Assembly (NCBI RefSeq): GCF_017813235.1
Contig: NZ_JAGISH010000003.1
Location: 1 to 64,000, forward strand
Origin: Sagittula salina
Lineage (GTDB): Bacteria; Pseudomonadota; Alphaproteobacteria; Rhodobacterales; Rhodobacteraceae
DNA: 64,000 nt
Direction: 5' to 3'
Of the stretch, positions 1 to 8,220 are shown piece by piece; within the stretch, counting starts at the first letter, position 1, and each line of letters starts with the position of its first letter. The notes below the pieces were generated by a model. That model was given only the letters and a program-made list of their open reading frames with translations, ran no database searches and had not been told where the DNA came from. Made by a program: the position numbers and the translations under genes.

Positions 1-164
1 AAACACTGAAATGGGTCGACTGGTCCAACAACCGCCGCCTTATCGGGCCGGTCGGGAACATCCCGCCAGCCGAGGCCGAACGCAACTTCTATGAAACGAT
101 CGAAGGAGTGAATATGGTCGCCTGAAACCAAGCAAACTGCCTCCGGCAAACCCGGGGCGGCTCA
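1..164 (+). mobile_element. Right end of an IS3-family insertion sequence (truncated by window edge)
   Basis: The window opens inside a transposase whose last residues are readable to a stop at 123-125. It is followed at about 139-164 by a GC-rich terminal sequence ending in CA. Its reverse complement starts TGAGCCGCCCCGGG, which is the kind of end I recall for IS3-family elements. The left end lies outside the window, so neither the target duplication nor the intactness of the element can be judged. The element marks a likely boundary of the accessory cargo to its right. Confidence 0.75.
3..125 (+). CDS. IS3-family transposase (OrfB), C-terminal fragment
   Basis: Only the last 40 codons are present. 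The frame reads TLKWVDWSNNRRLIGPVGNI and then PPAEAERNFYE before ending in VNMVA. The WVDWxNNRRL and GNIPPAEAE segments are the conserved tail of the IS3 OrfB integrase (DDE transposase), downstream of the catalytic Glu. The stop lies 14 bases before the terminal inverted repeat, as expected for these elements. The catalytic DDE residues are upstream of the window, so activity cannot be assessed. Confidence 0.8.
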   Translation, partial: TLKWVDWSNNRRLIGPVGNIPPAEAERNFYETIEGVNMVA

Positions 165-343
165 CGTCGACCGACAGGTCGCCACGCTCCAAGTCCGCAT
201 CGCCCTCATGAACAACTACACGGCTCTCGGCATTCCTGTCACGGAAGCTGTGGGATTGGCCCGTCCGGGCAGGGGGAACCTCTGCCGTAAGCCGCTTTGT
301 GCTACAGCGACTGACGGCCCCCTTCGCTTGCGGTGTGCCGCGA

Positions 344-787
344 TCAGCACAATTCACGCACAGCCGGGATCAGCTTCTCGGGGGGCAGGTTCACGAGGTT
401 CTTCACCACTTCGCGCTGCAAGCAGGCGCGCAGCGGCGTGGGCAGGGCGTCCCGCCAGAGCCCTACCATATCGGCCGGACCGATCAGCACCAGCGCATCG
501 AAGTCCCCGGCCAGGCGATGCTTTTCCAGATAGGCAAAGACCTCACGGAGAAATGAAAGCGAATCCTCGCGAAGCGGGTCGCTACCCGGCTCGATCCCCG
601 AGCGCCGCCCGTCCCCGGAGGAGGAAAAGCTGCGCCCCGGCGCGTCCTGCATGGTATCGCGCAGCCTGCGTTTCGGCCCGCCAAGGTCAGTCTCGCTATG
701 GTCCGGGTCGGTTACGTCACGAAGATCGTGCAAGATTCGCGCCTCGTGGGAGTTCAGAATGACGTACCAGGGCTTTGTCTGTGCCAT
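344..787 (-). CDS. Host-attachment family protein
   Basis: This 147-residue protein fits the family annotated as protein required for attachment to host cells. Visible hallmarks are the N-terminal strand WYVILNSHEARIL (residues 7-19), the segment DALVLIGPADMVGLWRDAL (97-115) and the C-terminal EVVKNLVNLPPEKL (126-139). There is no signal peptide or membrane segment, so it is probably cytosolic despite the family name. A GAGGAG ribosome-binding site sits 7 bases before the ATG. It starts 11 bases after the CBS gene on the same strand, so the two are probably cotranscribed. Biochemical function is unknown; members often sit in stress or anaerobiosis gene groups. Confidence 0.75.
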   Translation of the reverse strand: MAQTKPWYVILNSHEARILHDLRDVTDPDHSETDLGGPKRRLRDTMQDAPGRSFSSSGDGRRSGIEPGSDPLREDSLSFLREVFAYLEKHRLAGDFDALVLIGPADMVGLWRDALPTPLRACLQREVVKNLVNLPPEKLIPAVRELC

Positions 788-798
788 GTTGATGCTCC

Positions 799-1218
799 TC
801 AGCGATGATGGGCGGCGACAGCGCGGGCCAGTTCGCCTGCCAACTGCAATCCCGTCGCGTGAGCGACGTCCCCGAGCGACAGCATTCCCACCATGCGGCG
901 GTTGTCGTCCAGCACCGGCAGGCGACGGATCTTCTTGAGGTCCATCAGGTGCACGGCGTCCTCCACCGTCGCCTCTGTGCGCGAAAAGACGACACCGGGG
1001 GTCATCACCTCCTCGGCGGTGGTCTTCTGCGGGTCGAGCCCCTTGGCCACCACCCGAAGCGCCAGGTCACGATCGGTTATCATGCCGATCAAGCGGTCAT
1101 CATGGCCCACCGGAACCGCGCCGATATCGTCCTTCGCCATACGCACGGCCACTTCGAAGACCGGGGTGTCGGCCTTCACCCATTCCGCCGGGGCGTGCAT
1201 TGCTTCGCTGACTTTCAT
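799..1218 (-). CDS. CBS-domain pair protein
   Basis: A 139-residue protein made of two CBS domains (about 8-59 and 72-125), with the typical GMITDRDL turn at 45-52 and RRLPVLDDNRRMVGMLSLGDV-type second repeat near 98-118. Stand-alone CBS pairs usually bind adenine nucleotides and act as energy sensors. The start at 1218 was chosen over an upstream in-frame ATG because AGGAGG lies 6 bases before it and the domain begins right there. It is the first gene of a two-gene unit with the host-attachment protein. No DNA-binding or catalytic domain is fused to it. Confidence 0.85.
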   Translation of the reverse strand: MKVSEAMHAPAEWVKADTPVFEVAVRMAKDDIGAVPVGHDDRLIGMITDRDLALRVVAKGLDPQKTTAEEVMTPGVVFSRTEATVEDAVHLMDLKKIRRLPVLDDNRRMVGMLSLGDVAHATGLQLAGELARAVAAHHR

Positions 1219-1354
1219 GCTGTCCTCCTGTGTCATGCACGTCATTCTGCGCCCCCATTCTGCGCCCCCGAAAATCCGGTGCATTGACGGCTGTCACTGC
1301 GATGCCCCGCAGAACAGGCACAGTGGGCTGAACCCATGGCACAGGAGAAAGAGC

Positions 1355-1780
1355 ATGAGCACCACCGGACATCCCGCTGTCGACGAGGCCCCGCAGGTGG
1401 TGGCCGAATGGTTGAACCTGTTATGCGACGACCTGGATTGGCAGGAACGCGGCCGCGCCTACCTGCTGCTGACCGAAGTGCTGCACGCGCTGCGCGACTA
1501 CCTTGGCGTGGACGAGGCCGCCGACCTTGCCGCACAGCTGCCGCTGATTCTGCGCGGGATCTACTACACCGGGTGGAATCCCTCGAAGACCCCCGAAAAG
1601 CCGCGCAGCAAAGAAGCGTTCCTTTCTCGTGTCGCCGCGCCGTTTTCCAAGGCACCGCTGGAGGATCCCGAACGCGCCGTGGCTGCGGTCTTCGACCTGC
1701 TTCGGCGCAAGGTATCGATGGGCGAGATCGATCAGGTGGCTGGCGCCATGCGCGGCCCTTTACAGGCGCTCTGGGATTAG
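1355..1780 (+). CDS. DUF2267 family protein
   Basis: A 141-residue, mainly helical protein with the DUF2267 pattern: LLCDDLDWQERGRAYLLLTE early, an acidic LGVDEAADLAAQLPLILRGIYYTGW core, and VFDLLRRKVSMGEIDQVAGAM near the C-terminus. The function of DUF2267 is not established; its genes commonly neighbour CBS and host-attachment genes, as here. The ATG at 1355 has GGAG 8 bases upstream. It is divergent from the CBS gene, leaving 136 bases between the starts for both promoters. No signal peptide or membrane segment is visible. Confidence 0.75.
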   Translation: MSTTGHPAVDEAPQVVAEWLNLLCDDLDWQERGRAYLLLTEVLHALRDYLGVDEAADLAAQLPLILRGIYYTGWNPSKTPEKPRSKEAFLSRVAAPFSKAPLEDPERAVAAVFDLLRRKVSMGEIDQVAGAMRGPLQALWD

Positions 1781-2045
1781 GCCGGGGGCGCAGCAGAGGG
1801 GGCGACCCGACGCTGAATTGCCTTGGCGCGGGACGTCTCCGGTCGCTCTCGCAAATGGCCACGCGTTTGCAGGCACCCAAAACCTGGACAACATAATCCC
1901 GATTACACGCCCACCACATGGGCCGGCCGGTCGTATGTGCCCTGTGATGCCCAACGTGACGCGCACACCCGAAGTGTGGGTGTCGTGCCCCCCAATTTGA
2001 CAGGCATATGAACGAAACCAGTCTACCCGCGCCGCCAAGAAAAGC
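1781..2045. other. Non-coding stretch upstream of the GntR regulator
   Basis: I find no convincing gene here. The only structure noticed is a short imperfect hairpin around 1963-1985 (arms CACAC and GTGTG round CCGAA), without a T tract. The right end runs into the GntR promoter and operator described separately. Confidence 0.5.
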
Positions 2046-2081
2046 TTGCGCTAACAGAATTGGTCTGACCTAATACCAATA
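2046..2081 (+). promoter_or_regulatory. Candidate promoter and FadR-type operator of the GntR gene, possibly leaderless
   Basis: TTGCGC (2046-2051) and CCTAAT/TAATAC (2069-2076) are spaced like -35 and -10 boxes, placing the transcription start near the ATG at 2081. No Shine-Dalgarno sequence precedes that ATG. The boxes overlap the dyad GGTCTGACC (2062-2070), lying between TTGGT and ACCAA half-sites (2060-2079), which resembles operators of FadR-type GntR proteins. Autoregulation is inferred. Confidence 0.5.
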
Positions 2082-2803
2082 TGCCCGAGTCACCCCTCCA
2101 CACCGCCGGCCTCAATGCCCTCCCACAACAGAGCCGCAGTCGGCAGATCATGGATGCGCTGGTGACGTGGATCGACGAACGCGGACTGAAACCCGGTGAT
2201 CGCCTGCCGCCCGAGCGCGATCTGACGGCGGCGCTCAAGGTCGGACGTTCGTCCCTGCGCGAAGCGGTCAGCCAGCTCTCCGCGCTCGGGGTGCTGGAGG
2301 CGCGCATCGGGTCGGGAACCTATCTGAAGCGCCGCGTTACGCCGGGTACGCATTACATGCCCCTGACCGTCACCGCCGACGGGCTGGCGGAGGCGCTCCT
2401 GATGACGCTGGAAGTGCGGCGCGGGATCGAGATCGAAGCCTCCATCGCCGCCGCACGCCGCCGCACGGCCGACGACATCGTTCGGATGGAGGTGGCCCTG
2501 AACGAGATGGAGAGCGCGCACAAAACCGAAGGCGGCAGCGGCAAGGCGGATTTCGCCTATCATATGACGATCTACGACGCGGCGCATAACCCGCTGTTCC
2601 GGCAGCTTCTCGAACAGATGCGCGACATCGTCGAACGCTTCTGGGAGCAACCCTTCGACCGCCCGGATTTCGCCGCGCGGTCCTTTCCCTTCCACCGCAC
2701 CCTCTTCAACGCGATCCGCGACGGCGATGCCGAAGCGGCGGCAGCGGAGACGCGCAAGATCCTCGACGTGGTCGAGGAAGACATCAGGAACATGCGCCCA
2801 TGA
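2081..2803 (+). CDS. FadR-type GntR transcriptional regulator (FCD domain)
   Basis: A 240-residue regulator with a GntR winged helix at about 20-85 (GDRLPPERDLTAALKVGRSS at 39-58, then a wing ending GSGTYL) and an all-helical FCD effector domain at about 100-225. The likely FCD metal ligands are visible as D157/H161 and H205. The gene overlaps the next one by ATGA, so it is the first gene of the PLP-enzyme and ABC-importer operon and probably controls it. A dyad overlapping its own promoter suggests autorepression. The effector is unknown, perhaps an amino or sugar acid. No ribosome-binding site is seen before the ATG. Confidence 0.85.
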   Translation: MPESPLHTAGLNALPQQSRSRQIMDALVTWIDERGLKPGDRLPPERDLTAALKVGRSSLREAVSQLSALGVLEARIGSGTYLKRRVTPGTHYMPLTVTADGLAEALLMTLEVRRGIEIEASIAAARRRTADDIVRMEVALNEMESAHKTEGGSGKADFAYHMTIYDAAHNPLFRQLLEQMRDIVERFWEQPFDRPDFAARSFPFHRTLFNAIRDGDAEAAAAETRKILDVVEEDIRNMRP

Positions 2804-3981
2804 CGCGAATGACGGACAGTCACCCGCTCGACCCCGTGGAGGCAGCCCGGCTGATCGCTGCCCACGACGCCGAAAGCCTGCTGGGCGCGGTGGTGCCGCC
2901 GATCGTGCAAACCTCGCTTTTCACCTTCGGCAGTTACGACGAGATGCTGGCCGCCTATCGCGGAGAGATCACACGCCCGATCTATTCCCGCGGGCTGAAC
3001 CCGACGGTGCGCGCCTTCGAAGAGAAACTCGCCGCGCTCGAAGGGGCCGAGGATGCGCTGGCCTTCGGGTCCGGGATGGCGGCCATTTCGGCGGCGGTCC
3101 TCGCGCACGTAGGCCCCGGCGACCGCATCGTGGCGGTGCGGCACGTCTACCCGGATGCGTTTCGACTGTTCGGCACCTACCTGCCGCGCATGGGCGTGCA
3201 GGTCGATTATGTCGATGGCCGCGACCTCGACGCCATGGCGCAGGCGCTGCCGGGGGCAAAGCTGCTGTACCTGGAAAGCCCGACAAGCTGGGTGATGCAG
3301 GCGCACGACGTGGGCGAGTTGGCGCGGCTGGCGCGGGAGCACGGCGCGGTCAGCGTGATCGACAACAGCTGGGCCTCGCCGGTGTTCCAGAACCCGCTGA
3401 CGCTGGGGGTCGACCTCGTGCTGCATTCCGCGTCGAAATACATCGGCGGGCACAGCGACGTGGTCGCCGGAGTAGTCGCGGGCCCGCGCGCCCGGATCGA
3501 TCTGCTGCGGGCCGAGATCTACCCCTACCTCGGCGGTCGCATCGCGCCGATGGACGCATGGCTTCTGCTGCGTGGGCTGCGCACCCTGCCTCTGCGCGTC
3601 GAGGCCCATCAGAAAAGCGCGCTTGAGATCGCCCGCCGTCTGTCCGTGCACGACACCGTGGGAGAGGTCATGCATCCCGGCCTTGCCCCCCTTCCGCCGG
3701 GGCTGCGCGGCACCACGGGGCTTTTCTCCATCGTCTTCCGGGATGGCGTCGATCCGCGCGCGTTTTGCGACGCGCTACGGCTTTTCAAGCTCGGCGTGAG
3801 CTGGGGTGGGCACGAAAGCCTCGTCGTTCCCGGAGAGGTCGTGCTGCAGCAGAAGGCGCGTCCGAACTCCGCCCATGCCTTCGGCATCTCGCCGCGTTCC
3901 GTCCGGCTTCACGTCGGGCTGGAAGGCACCGAGGCGCTCTGGGCCGATCTAACCGCTGCCATCGACGCAGCCCGCCGCTGA
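2800..3981 (+). CDS. Cys/Met-metabolism PLP-dependent lyase (cystathionine gamma-synthase/beta-lyase family)
   Basis: A 393-residue fold-type I PLP enzyme. The PLP lysine is K213 in SASKYIGGHSD. The YSRGLNPTV substrate/phosphate motif is at 62-70, SGMAA at 91-95, and the PLP-ring aspartate lies in VIDNSWASP (186-194; the family usually has DNTWATP). Family reactions are beta- or gamma-elimination or replacement on cysteine-, homocysteine- or methionine-type substrates; the true substrate cannot be read. It overlaps the GntR gene by ATGA and precedes an ABC importer, so it may process an imported amino compound rather than serve methionine biosynthesis. Confidence 0.85.
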   Translation: MTRMTDSHPLDPVEAARLIAAHDAESLLGAVVPPIVQTSLFTFGSYDEMLAAYRGEITRPIYSRGLNPTVRAFEEKLAALEGAEDALAFGSGMAAISAAVLAHVGPGDRIVAVRHVYPDAFRLFGTYLPRMGVQVDYVDGRDLDAMAQALPGAKLLYLESPTSWVMQAHDVGELARLAREHGAVSVIDNSWASPVFQNPLTLGVDLVLHSASKYIGGHSDVVAGVVAGPRARIDLLRAEIYPYLGGRIAPMDAWLLLRGLRTLPLRVEAHQKSALEIARRLSVHDTVGEVMHPGLAPLPPGLRGTTGLFSIVFRDGVDPRAFCDALRLFKLGVSWGGHESLVVPGEVVLQQKARPNSAHAFGISPRSVRLHVGLEGTEALWADLTAAIDAARR

Positions 3982-4005
3982 GCCGGGCCGTGCGCGGCCC
4001 GGCTC
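3980..4005 (+). promoter_or_regulatory. Hairpin between the PLP lyase and substrate-binding protein genes
   Basis: Perfect 10-bp stem GAGCCGGGCC / GGCCCGGCTC with a 6-base loop, starting inside the lyase stop codon. An A-rich rather than T-rich stretch follows, so on this strand it is more likely an mRNA-stabilising or attenuating element than a strong terminator. Confidence 0.55.
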
Positions 4006-4047
4006 GACCGAAAAACAAATAACCGACCAAAAACAGGGAGAAGACAG

Positions 4048-5295
4048 ATGAAGAGAATGCTTGCCGCCAGCGCGCTGGCCATGCTCGCGGGAACCGCTCA
4101 GGCGGAGACGCTGCGCCTCGTGGAGGTCATCACCAGCCCCGCCCGGACCGAAACGCTCAAATCCATCGTGGCCAAGTTCGAGGAAACCCATCCCGGCACC
4201 GAGGTGGAGATCATTTCCCTGCCGTGGGGCGAGGCCTTCCAGAAGTTCGCCACCATGGTGTCCGCCGGCGACCTGCCAGACGTGGTGGAGATGCCCGATA
4301 CCTGGCTATCGCTCTATGCCAATAACGGCCTGCTCGAAAGCCTCGAGCCGCACCTTGCCGACTGGGAGAACACCGCCGATCTGACCGACCGCGCGCTGGA
4401 GCTGGGCCGCGACATCGACGACACCGCCTACATGCTGCCCTACGGTTTTTATCTGCGTGCGATGTTCTACAACAAGGAGCTGCTGGCCGAAGCAGGCGTC
4501 GAGCCGCCGACCACGCTGGAGGAATTCCGCATCGCCGCCGCCGCAGTGTCGGAACTGCCGGGCAAGTCGGGCTACTGCATGCGCGGCGGCCCCGGCGGCC
4601 TGAACGGCTGGATGATGGCGGGCGCGACCATGGCGGGCGACAACGCCTTCTTCAACGCCGACGGCACCTCCACCATGGACAGCGAGGGCTGGGCCAGCGG
4701 CATCGAATGGTACGTGAACCTCTACAAGGACGGGCTGGCGCCGAAGGACTCCGTCAACTGGGGCTTCAATGAAATCGTCGCGGGCTTCTACTCGGGCACC
4801 TGCGCCTTCCTCGATCAGGACCCCGACGCGCTGATCGCCATCGCAGAGCGTATGTCCGAGGACCAGTACGGCGTGATCCCCATGCCGAAGGGCCCCGACG
4901 GCAAGGCGTTCCCGACCATAGGCTATGCAGGCTGGTCGATGATGGCCGCGTCCGAACACAAGGACCTCGCATGGGACCTGATCGCCACGCTGGAGGGGCC
5001 CGAGGGCAACGTCGCCTGGAACAAGACCATCGGCGCCCTGCCGGTGCTGAAGTCCGCCGAGAAGGATGAATTCTATGCCGGACCCGCCTTCAAGGGCTGG
5101 TTCGACGAACTCTCCGACCCGGACGTGATCCCGACGGTGATGCCGACCTACCTGGAGGAATTCGCTTTCTTCAAGGACTCCATGGCCATCGCCTCCGGTC
5201 AGCGCGCGTTGCTGGGTGAAATCACGCCTCAGGAGCTGGCCGCCGAATGGGCCGCCTACCTGACCAAGGCGCAGCAGAAGTTCCTCTCCCAATAA
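4048..5295 (+). CDS. ABC transporter substrate-binding protein, family 1 (sugar-type)
   Basis: A 415-residue periplasmic binding protein. Residues 1-19 form a signal peptide ending AQA, and the mature part begins ETLRLVEV. The fold signature of family-1 solute-binding proteins is seen in KSIVAKFEETHPGTEVEII and in the AGWSMMAASEHKDLAWDLI segment near residue 290-310. A GGGAG ribosome-binding site precedes the ATG. It is followed by two permeases and an ATPase, so it is the receptor of a complete CUT1-type importer. CUT1 systems usually take di- or oligosaccharides, polyols or glycerophosphodiesters; the neighbouring PLP lyase hints at a nitrogen- or sulfur-containing ligand. Confidence 0.85.
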   Translation: MKRMLAASALAMLAGTAQAETLRLVEVITSPARTETLKSIVAKFEETHPGTEVEIISLPWGEAFQKFATMVSAGDLPDVVEMPDTWLSLYANNGLLESLEPHLADWENTADLTDRALELGRDIDDTAYMLPYGFYLRAMFYNKELLAEAGVEPPTTLEEFRIAAAAVSELPGKSGYCMRGGPGGLNGWMMAGATMAGDNAFFNADGTSTMDSEGWASGIEWYVNLYKDGLAPKDSVNWGFNEIVAGFYSGTCAFLDQDPDALIAIAERMSEDQYGVIPMPKGPDGKAFPTIGYAGWSMMAASEHKDLAWDLIATLEGPEGNVAWNKTIGALPVLKSAEKDEFYAGPAFKGWFDELSDPDVIPTVMPTYLEEFAFFKDSMAIASGQRALLGEITPQELAAEWAAYLTKAQQKFLSQ

Positions 5296-5313
5296 CCGCT
5301 CACGAAACGAACC

Positions 5314-5338
5314 GGGGCGGGCACGCAATGTCCGCCCC
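5314..5338 (+). promoter_or_regulatory. Intercistronic hairpin after the substrate-binding protein gene
   Basis: Arms GGGGCGGGCA and TGTCCGCCCC (one G-T pair) round a 5-base loop, with no T tract. Such hairpins between binding-protein and permease genes commonly lower downstream expression or protect the upstream mRNA. That role is inferred. Confidence 0.55.
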
Positions 5339-5370
5339 CCTCCCGATCCGAGAGGCCCCCGAGAACCGAA

Positions 5371-6312
5371 ATGTCCGACTCCGTCCTGCACCACGTCGCG
5401 CCCGACCGCTACCGCCGCCCCCTCAGGCAGCGCGTGGCCAGCGTCATCGAGCCCTGGCTCTATTGCGCTCCGGTGCTGGTGATCATCGTCGCGGTGATGT
5501 TCGTGCCGCTGGTGCTGGGCGTGTCATACGCCTTTCGCGATATCCAGTTGCTCAATCCCTTCTCCGGCGGGTTCGTGGGGCTCGACCACTTTCGCGCGCT
5601 GGGGCAGGACGATGCCTTTTTCCGGGCGCTGCGCAACACCCTCTGGTGGACCGGGGCGAGCGTCTTTCTGCAGCTGGGCTTCGGCTTGATCCTCGCGCTC
5701 CTGCTGAACGTGCCCTTCGCCGGGCGCGGACTGGCGCAGGCGCTCGTGTTCCTGCCCTGGGCGGTACCGACCTTCCTCGCCGGTCTCAACTGGGCCTGGC
5801 TCTTCAACCCGGTGATCGGCCCGCTGCCGCACTGGATGACAGCACTCGGGCTGATGGATGAACCCTCGAACATCCTCGCTGACCCTTCGATCGCCATGTG
5901 GGGCCCGATCATCGCCGCCGTCTGGTGGGGCATCCCCTTCTTCGCCATCACGCTGCTGGCCGCGCTGCAGTCGATCCCGAAAGACCTGTACGAGGCCGCC
6001 TCAATCGACGGCGCATCGCCCTGGCAGCAGTTCCGCTCGATTACCTTGCCGTTCCTCGCCCCGGTGATCGCCATCACCGTGCTTTTGCGCACTGTCTGGG
6101 TGGCGAATTTCGCCGATCTCATCATCGTCATGACCAACGGCGGCCCCGCCGACAGAACACAGACCGTGGCGAGCTACATCTTCACCCAGGCCTTCAAGCG
6201 GCTCGACTTCGGTTACGCCTCCGCCGTCGCGCTTGTTCTTCTGGCGCTGCTTCTGGCTTATTCCATGGTCATCCTCGTGCTGCGGCAGCGCCTTTCGGAC
6301 AGAGACAAGTGA
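5371..6312 (+). CDS. Sugar-type ABC transporter permease (MalF/UgpA type)
   Basis: A 313-residue inner-membrane permease with about six hydrophobic segments (first near 30-55, last near 280-305). The cytoplasmic EAA loop that docks the ATPase is EAASIDGASPWQQFRSITLP (208-227). The N-terminus (MSDSVLHHVAPDRYRRPLR) is cytosolic and basic. It lies 75 bases after the binding-protein gene, beyond a hairpin, and 15 bases before the second permease. It is one half of the heterodimeric channel of the CUT1 importer. Confidence 0.85.
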   Translation: MSDSVLHHVAPDRYRRPLRQRVASVIEPWLYCAPVLVIIVAVMFVPLVLGVSYAFRDIQLLNPFSGGFVGLDHFRALGQDDAFFRALRNTLWWTGASVFLQLGFGLILALLLNVPFAGRGLAQALVFLPWAVPTFLAGLNWAWLFNPVIGPLPHWMTALGLMDEPSNILADPSIAMWGPIIAAVWWGIPFFAITLLAALQSIPKDLYEAASIDGASPWQQFRSITLPFLAPVIAITVLLRTVWVANFADLIIVMTNGGPADRTQTVASYIFTQAFKRLDFGYASAVALVLLALLLAYSMVILVLRQRLSDRDK

Positions 6313-6327
6313 ACGGGGACACGTGAG

Positions 6328-7146
6328 ATGCTGAAAACCATTGCCCACCGCGTCGCGATCCTGTGCTTCATCGCCTTCTCGCTGTTTCCGCTTTTCTGGC
6401 TGCTGAAGGTCTCCGTCACGCCCAACGACCTGCTTTATTCGGAGGGCGTGCGGCTCTGGCCCTCACGCGTGACGCTGGACCATTTCTCCTTTGTTCTGGC
6501 GAACAGTGAATTCCCGCGCTTCTTCGGCAACAGCCTGATCGTCTCGGGCACCACCGCGGTCTGTACCACCATTCTGGCCGCGTTGATGGGCTACGCGCTG
6601 TCACGTTTTCGGTTCCGGGGGAAACTCTGGCTGGCGGGTCTGTTGCTTGTGACGCAGATGTTTCCGCTTGTCATGCTGGTGGCGCCGATCTTCAAGATCC
6701 TCGCGCCGCTGGGACTGACCAACAGCCTGGCCGGCCTGATCGTGGTCTACACCGCATTCAACGTCCCGTTTGCCTCCTTTCTGATGCAGGGCTTTTTCGA
6801 CGGGATCCCGCCCGACCTCGAAGAGGCCGCGATGATCGATGGCGCCGACCGTTTCACCGCCTTCCGGCAGATCATCCTGCCGCTGGGTCTGCCGGGCATC
6901 GCCGCCACGCTGGGCTTCGTCTTTACCGCCGCCTGGTCAGAGATGATCTTTGCGCTGATGCTGATTTCCGGCAATGACAAGGCCACTTTCCCGGTGGGCC
7001 TGCTGTCCTTCGTGTCGAAATTCTCGGTCGACTACGGGCAGATGATGGCGGCGGGCGTGCTGGCTCTGATCCCGGCCTGCCTCTTCTTCCTGATGATTCA
7101 ACGCTACCTGGTGCAGGGCATGACCGCCGGCGCCGTGAAAGGATAA
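6328..7146 (+). CDS. Sugar-type ABC transporter permease (MalG/UgpE type)
   Basis: A 272-residue permease, about the usual length for the MalG branch, with six predicted membrane segments. Its EAA loop reads LEEAAMIDGADRFTAFRQII (164-183), followed by LPLGLPG. It ends three bases before the ATPase ATG, so translation is probably coupled. Together with the preceding permease it forms the transmembrane channel. Nothing in the sequence fixes the substrate. Confidence 0.85.
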   Translation: MLKTIAHRVAILCFIAFSLFPLFWLLKVSVTPNDLLYSEGVRLWPSRVTLDHFSFVLANSEFPRFFGNSLIVSGTTAVCTTILAALMGYALSRFRFRGKLWLAGLLLVTQMFPLVMLVAPIFKILAPLGLTNSLAGLIVVYTAFNVPFASFLMQGFFDGIPPDLEEAAMIDGADRFTAFRQIILPLGLPGIAATLGFVFTAAWSEMIFALMLISGNDKATFPVGLLSFVSKFSVDYGQMMAAGVLALIPACLFFLMIQRYLVQGMTAGAVKG

Positions 7147-7149
7147 ACC

Positions 7150-8217
7150 ATGGCCACGATGGAGATCCGCTCCGCCCGCAAGACCTACGGCACGCTCTGC
7201 GTTCTGGAAGACATCAACCTGTCGATCGGGGACGGAGAGTTCATCGTGCTCGTCGGTCCGTCGGGCTGCGGCAAGTCCACGTTGCTGCGCATGATCGCCG
7301 GGCTGGAGGAAATCAGCGCGGGCGAGATCCGCATCGAAGACCGCGTGGTCAACGACCTGCCGCCCAAGGCGCGCGACATCGCCATGGTTTTCCAGAGCTA
7401 CGCGCTGTATCCGCACATGAACGTGGCCGACAACATGAGCTATTCGCTCCGCCTGCGAAAAGCGGACAAGCCGACGATCGCGGACAAGGTACGCGACGCC
7501 TCCGCCAAGCTCGGGCTCGGTGCACTGCTCGAGCGCAAGCCCAAGGCACTGTCCGGCGGTCAACGTCAGCGTGTCGCCATGGGCCGCGCCATCGTCCGCC
7601 AGCCAAAGGCCTTTCTGTTCGACGAACCGCTGTCAAACCTCGATGCCCGTTTGCGTGAACAGATGCGGGCGGAAATCCGCAAACTGCACCGCGCGCTCGG
7701 CGCGACATCCATCTACGTGACCCACGATCAGGTGGAGGCGATGACGCTCGCCGACCGCATCGTTGCCATGCACGGCGGCCACATCCAGCAGGTCGGCACG
7801 CCGCTGGAACTGTACGACCGGCCCGCGAACCTCTTCGTCGCCGGCTTCATCGGCTCGCCGGGGATGAACTTTGTCGAAGGCGCGGTGGAACTCGGAACCT
7901 TTGTCATGCGCGACGGCACCCGCCTGCCACTGCCGGAAGGGATGCCCGAGACGCTGGGCGGTGCCACGTTGGGCATCCGGCCGGAACATGTCACTCTGGG
8001 AGAGGGGCTGGCGGCTGAGGTCGAACTGGTCGAACCCACCGGCCACGGCATCATCCTGCACCTTCGGCTGGCGGGTGCCGTGTTCCGCGTGCTGACAACC
8101 GACCGCCGCTGGCTGACCCCCGGCGATCAGGTGCAGGTCGGGCTACCGGCAGGCGCGCTGCACCTCTTTGATGAAAGTGAACAGCGGGTGGCGCCAGCGC
8201 CGCACCCGCAGCAATAG
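7150..8217 (+). CDS. ABC transporter ATP-binding protein (MalK/UgpC type)
   Basis: A 355-residue ATPase with all catalytic motifs: Walker A GPSGCGKS (36-43), Q-loop Q82, signature LSGGQ (134-138), Walker B FLFDEP (155-160) and the H-loop in VTHDQ near 190. The extra C-terminal part from about residue 240 is the MalK-type regulatory (TOBE) domain, visible as GIRPEHV near 275. MalK-like ATPases often serve more than one CUT1 importer. The gene ends three bases before the convergent Rid gene, with no terminator recognised between them. Confidence 0.88.
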   Translation: MATMEIRSARKTYGTLCVLEDINLSIGDGEFIVLVGPSGCGKSTLLRMIAGLEEISAGEIRIEDRVVNDLPPKARDIAMVFQSYALYPHMNVADNMSYSLRLRKADKPTIADKVRDASAKLGLGALLERKPKALSGGQRQRVAMGRAIVRQPKAFLFDEPLSNLDARLREQMRAEIRKLHRALGATSIYVTHDQVEAMTLADRIVAMHGGHIQQVGTPLELYDRPANLFVAGFIGSPGMNFVEGAVELGTFVMRDGTRLPLPEGMPETLGGATLGIRPEHVTLGEGLAAEVELVEPTGHGIILHLRLAGAVFRVLTTDRRWLTPGDQVQVGLPAGALHLFDESEQRVAPAPHPQQ

Positions 8218-8220
8218 GGA

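Noticed and set aside
165..343. Small gene between the insertion sequence and the host-attachment gene
   Set aside because: Overlapping short frames exist on both strands, but none has a ribosome-binding site, a family motif or codon use like the neighbours.
2572..3675. Long minus-strand open frame opposite the GntR and PLP-lyase genes
   Set aside because: It is a mirror frame of two well-supported genes. Its composition is the histidine/arginine-rich type expected from antisense of GC-rich coding DNA, and it shows no family motif.
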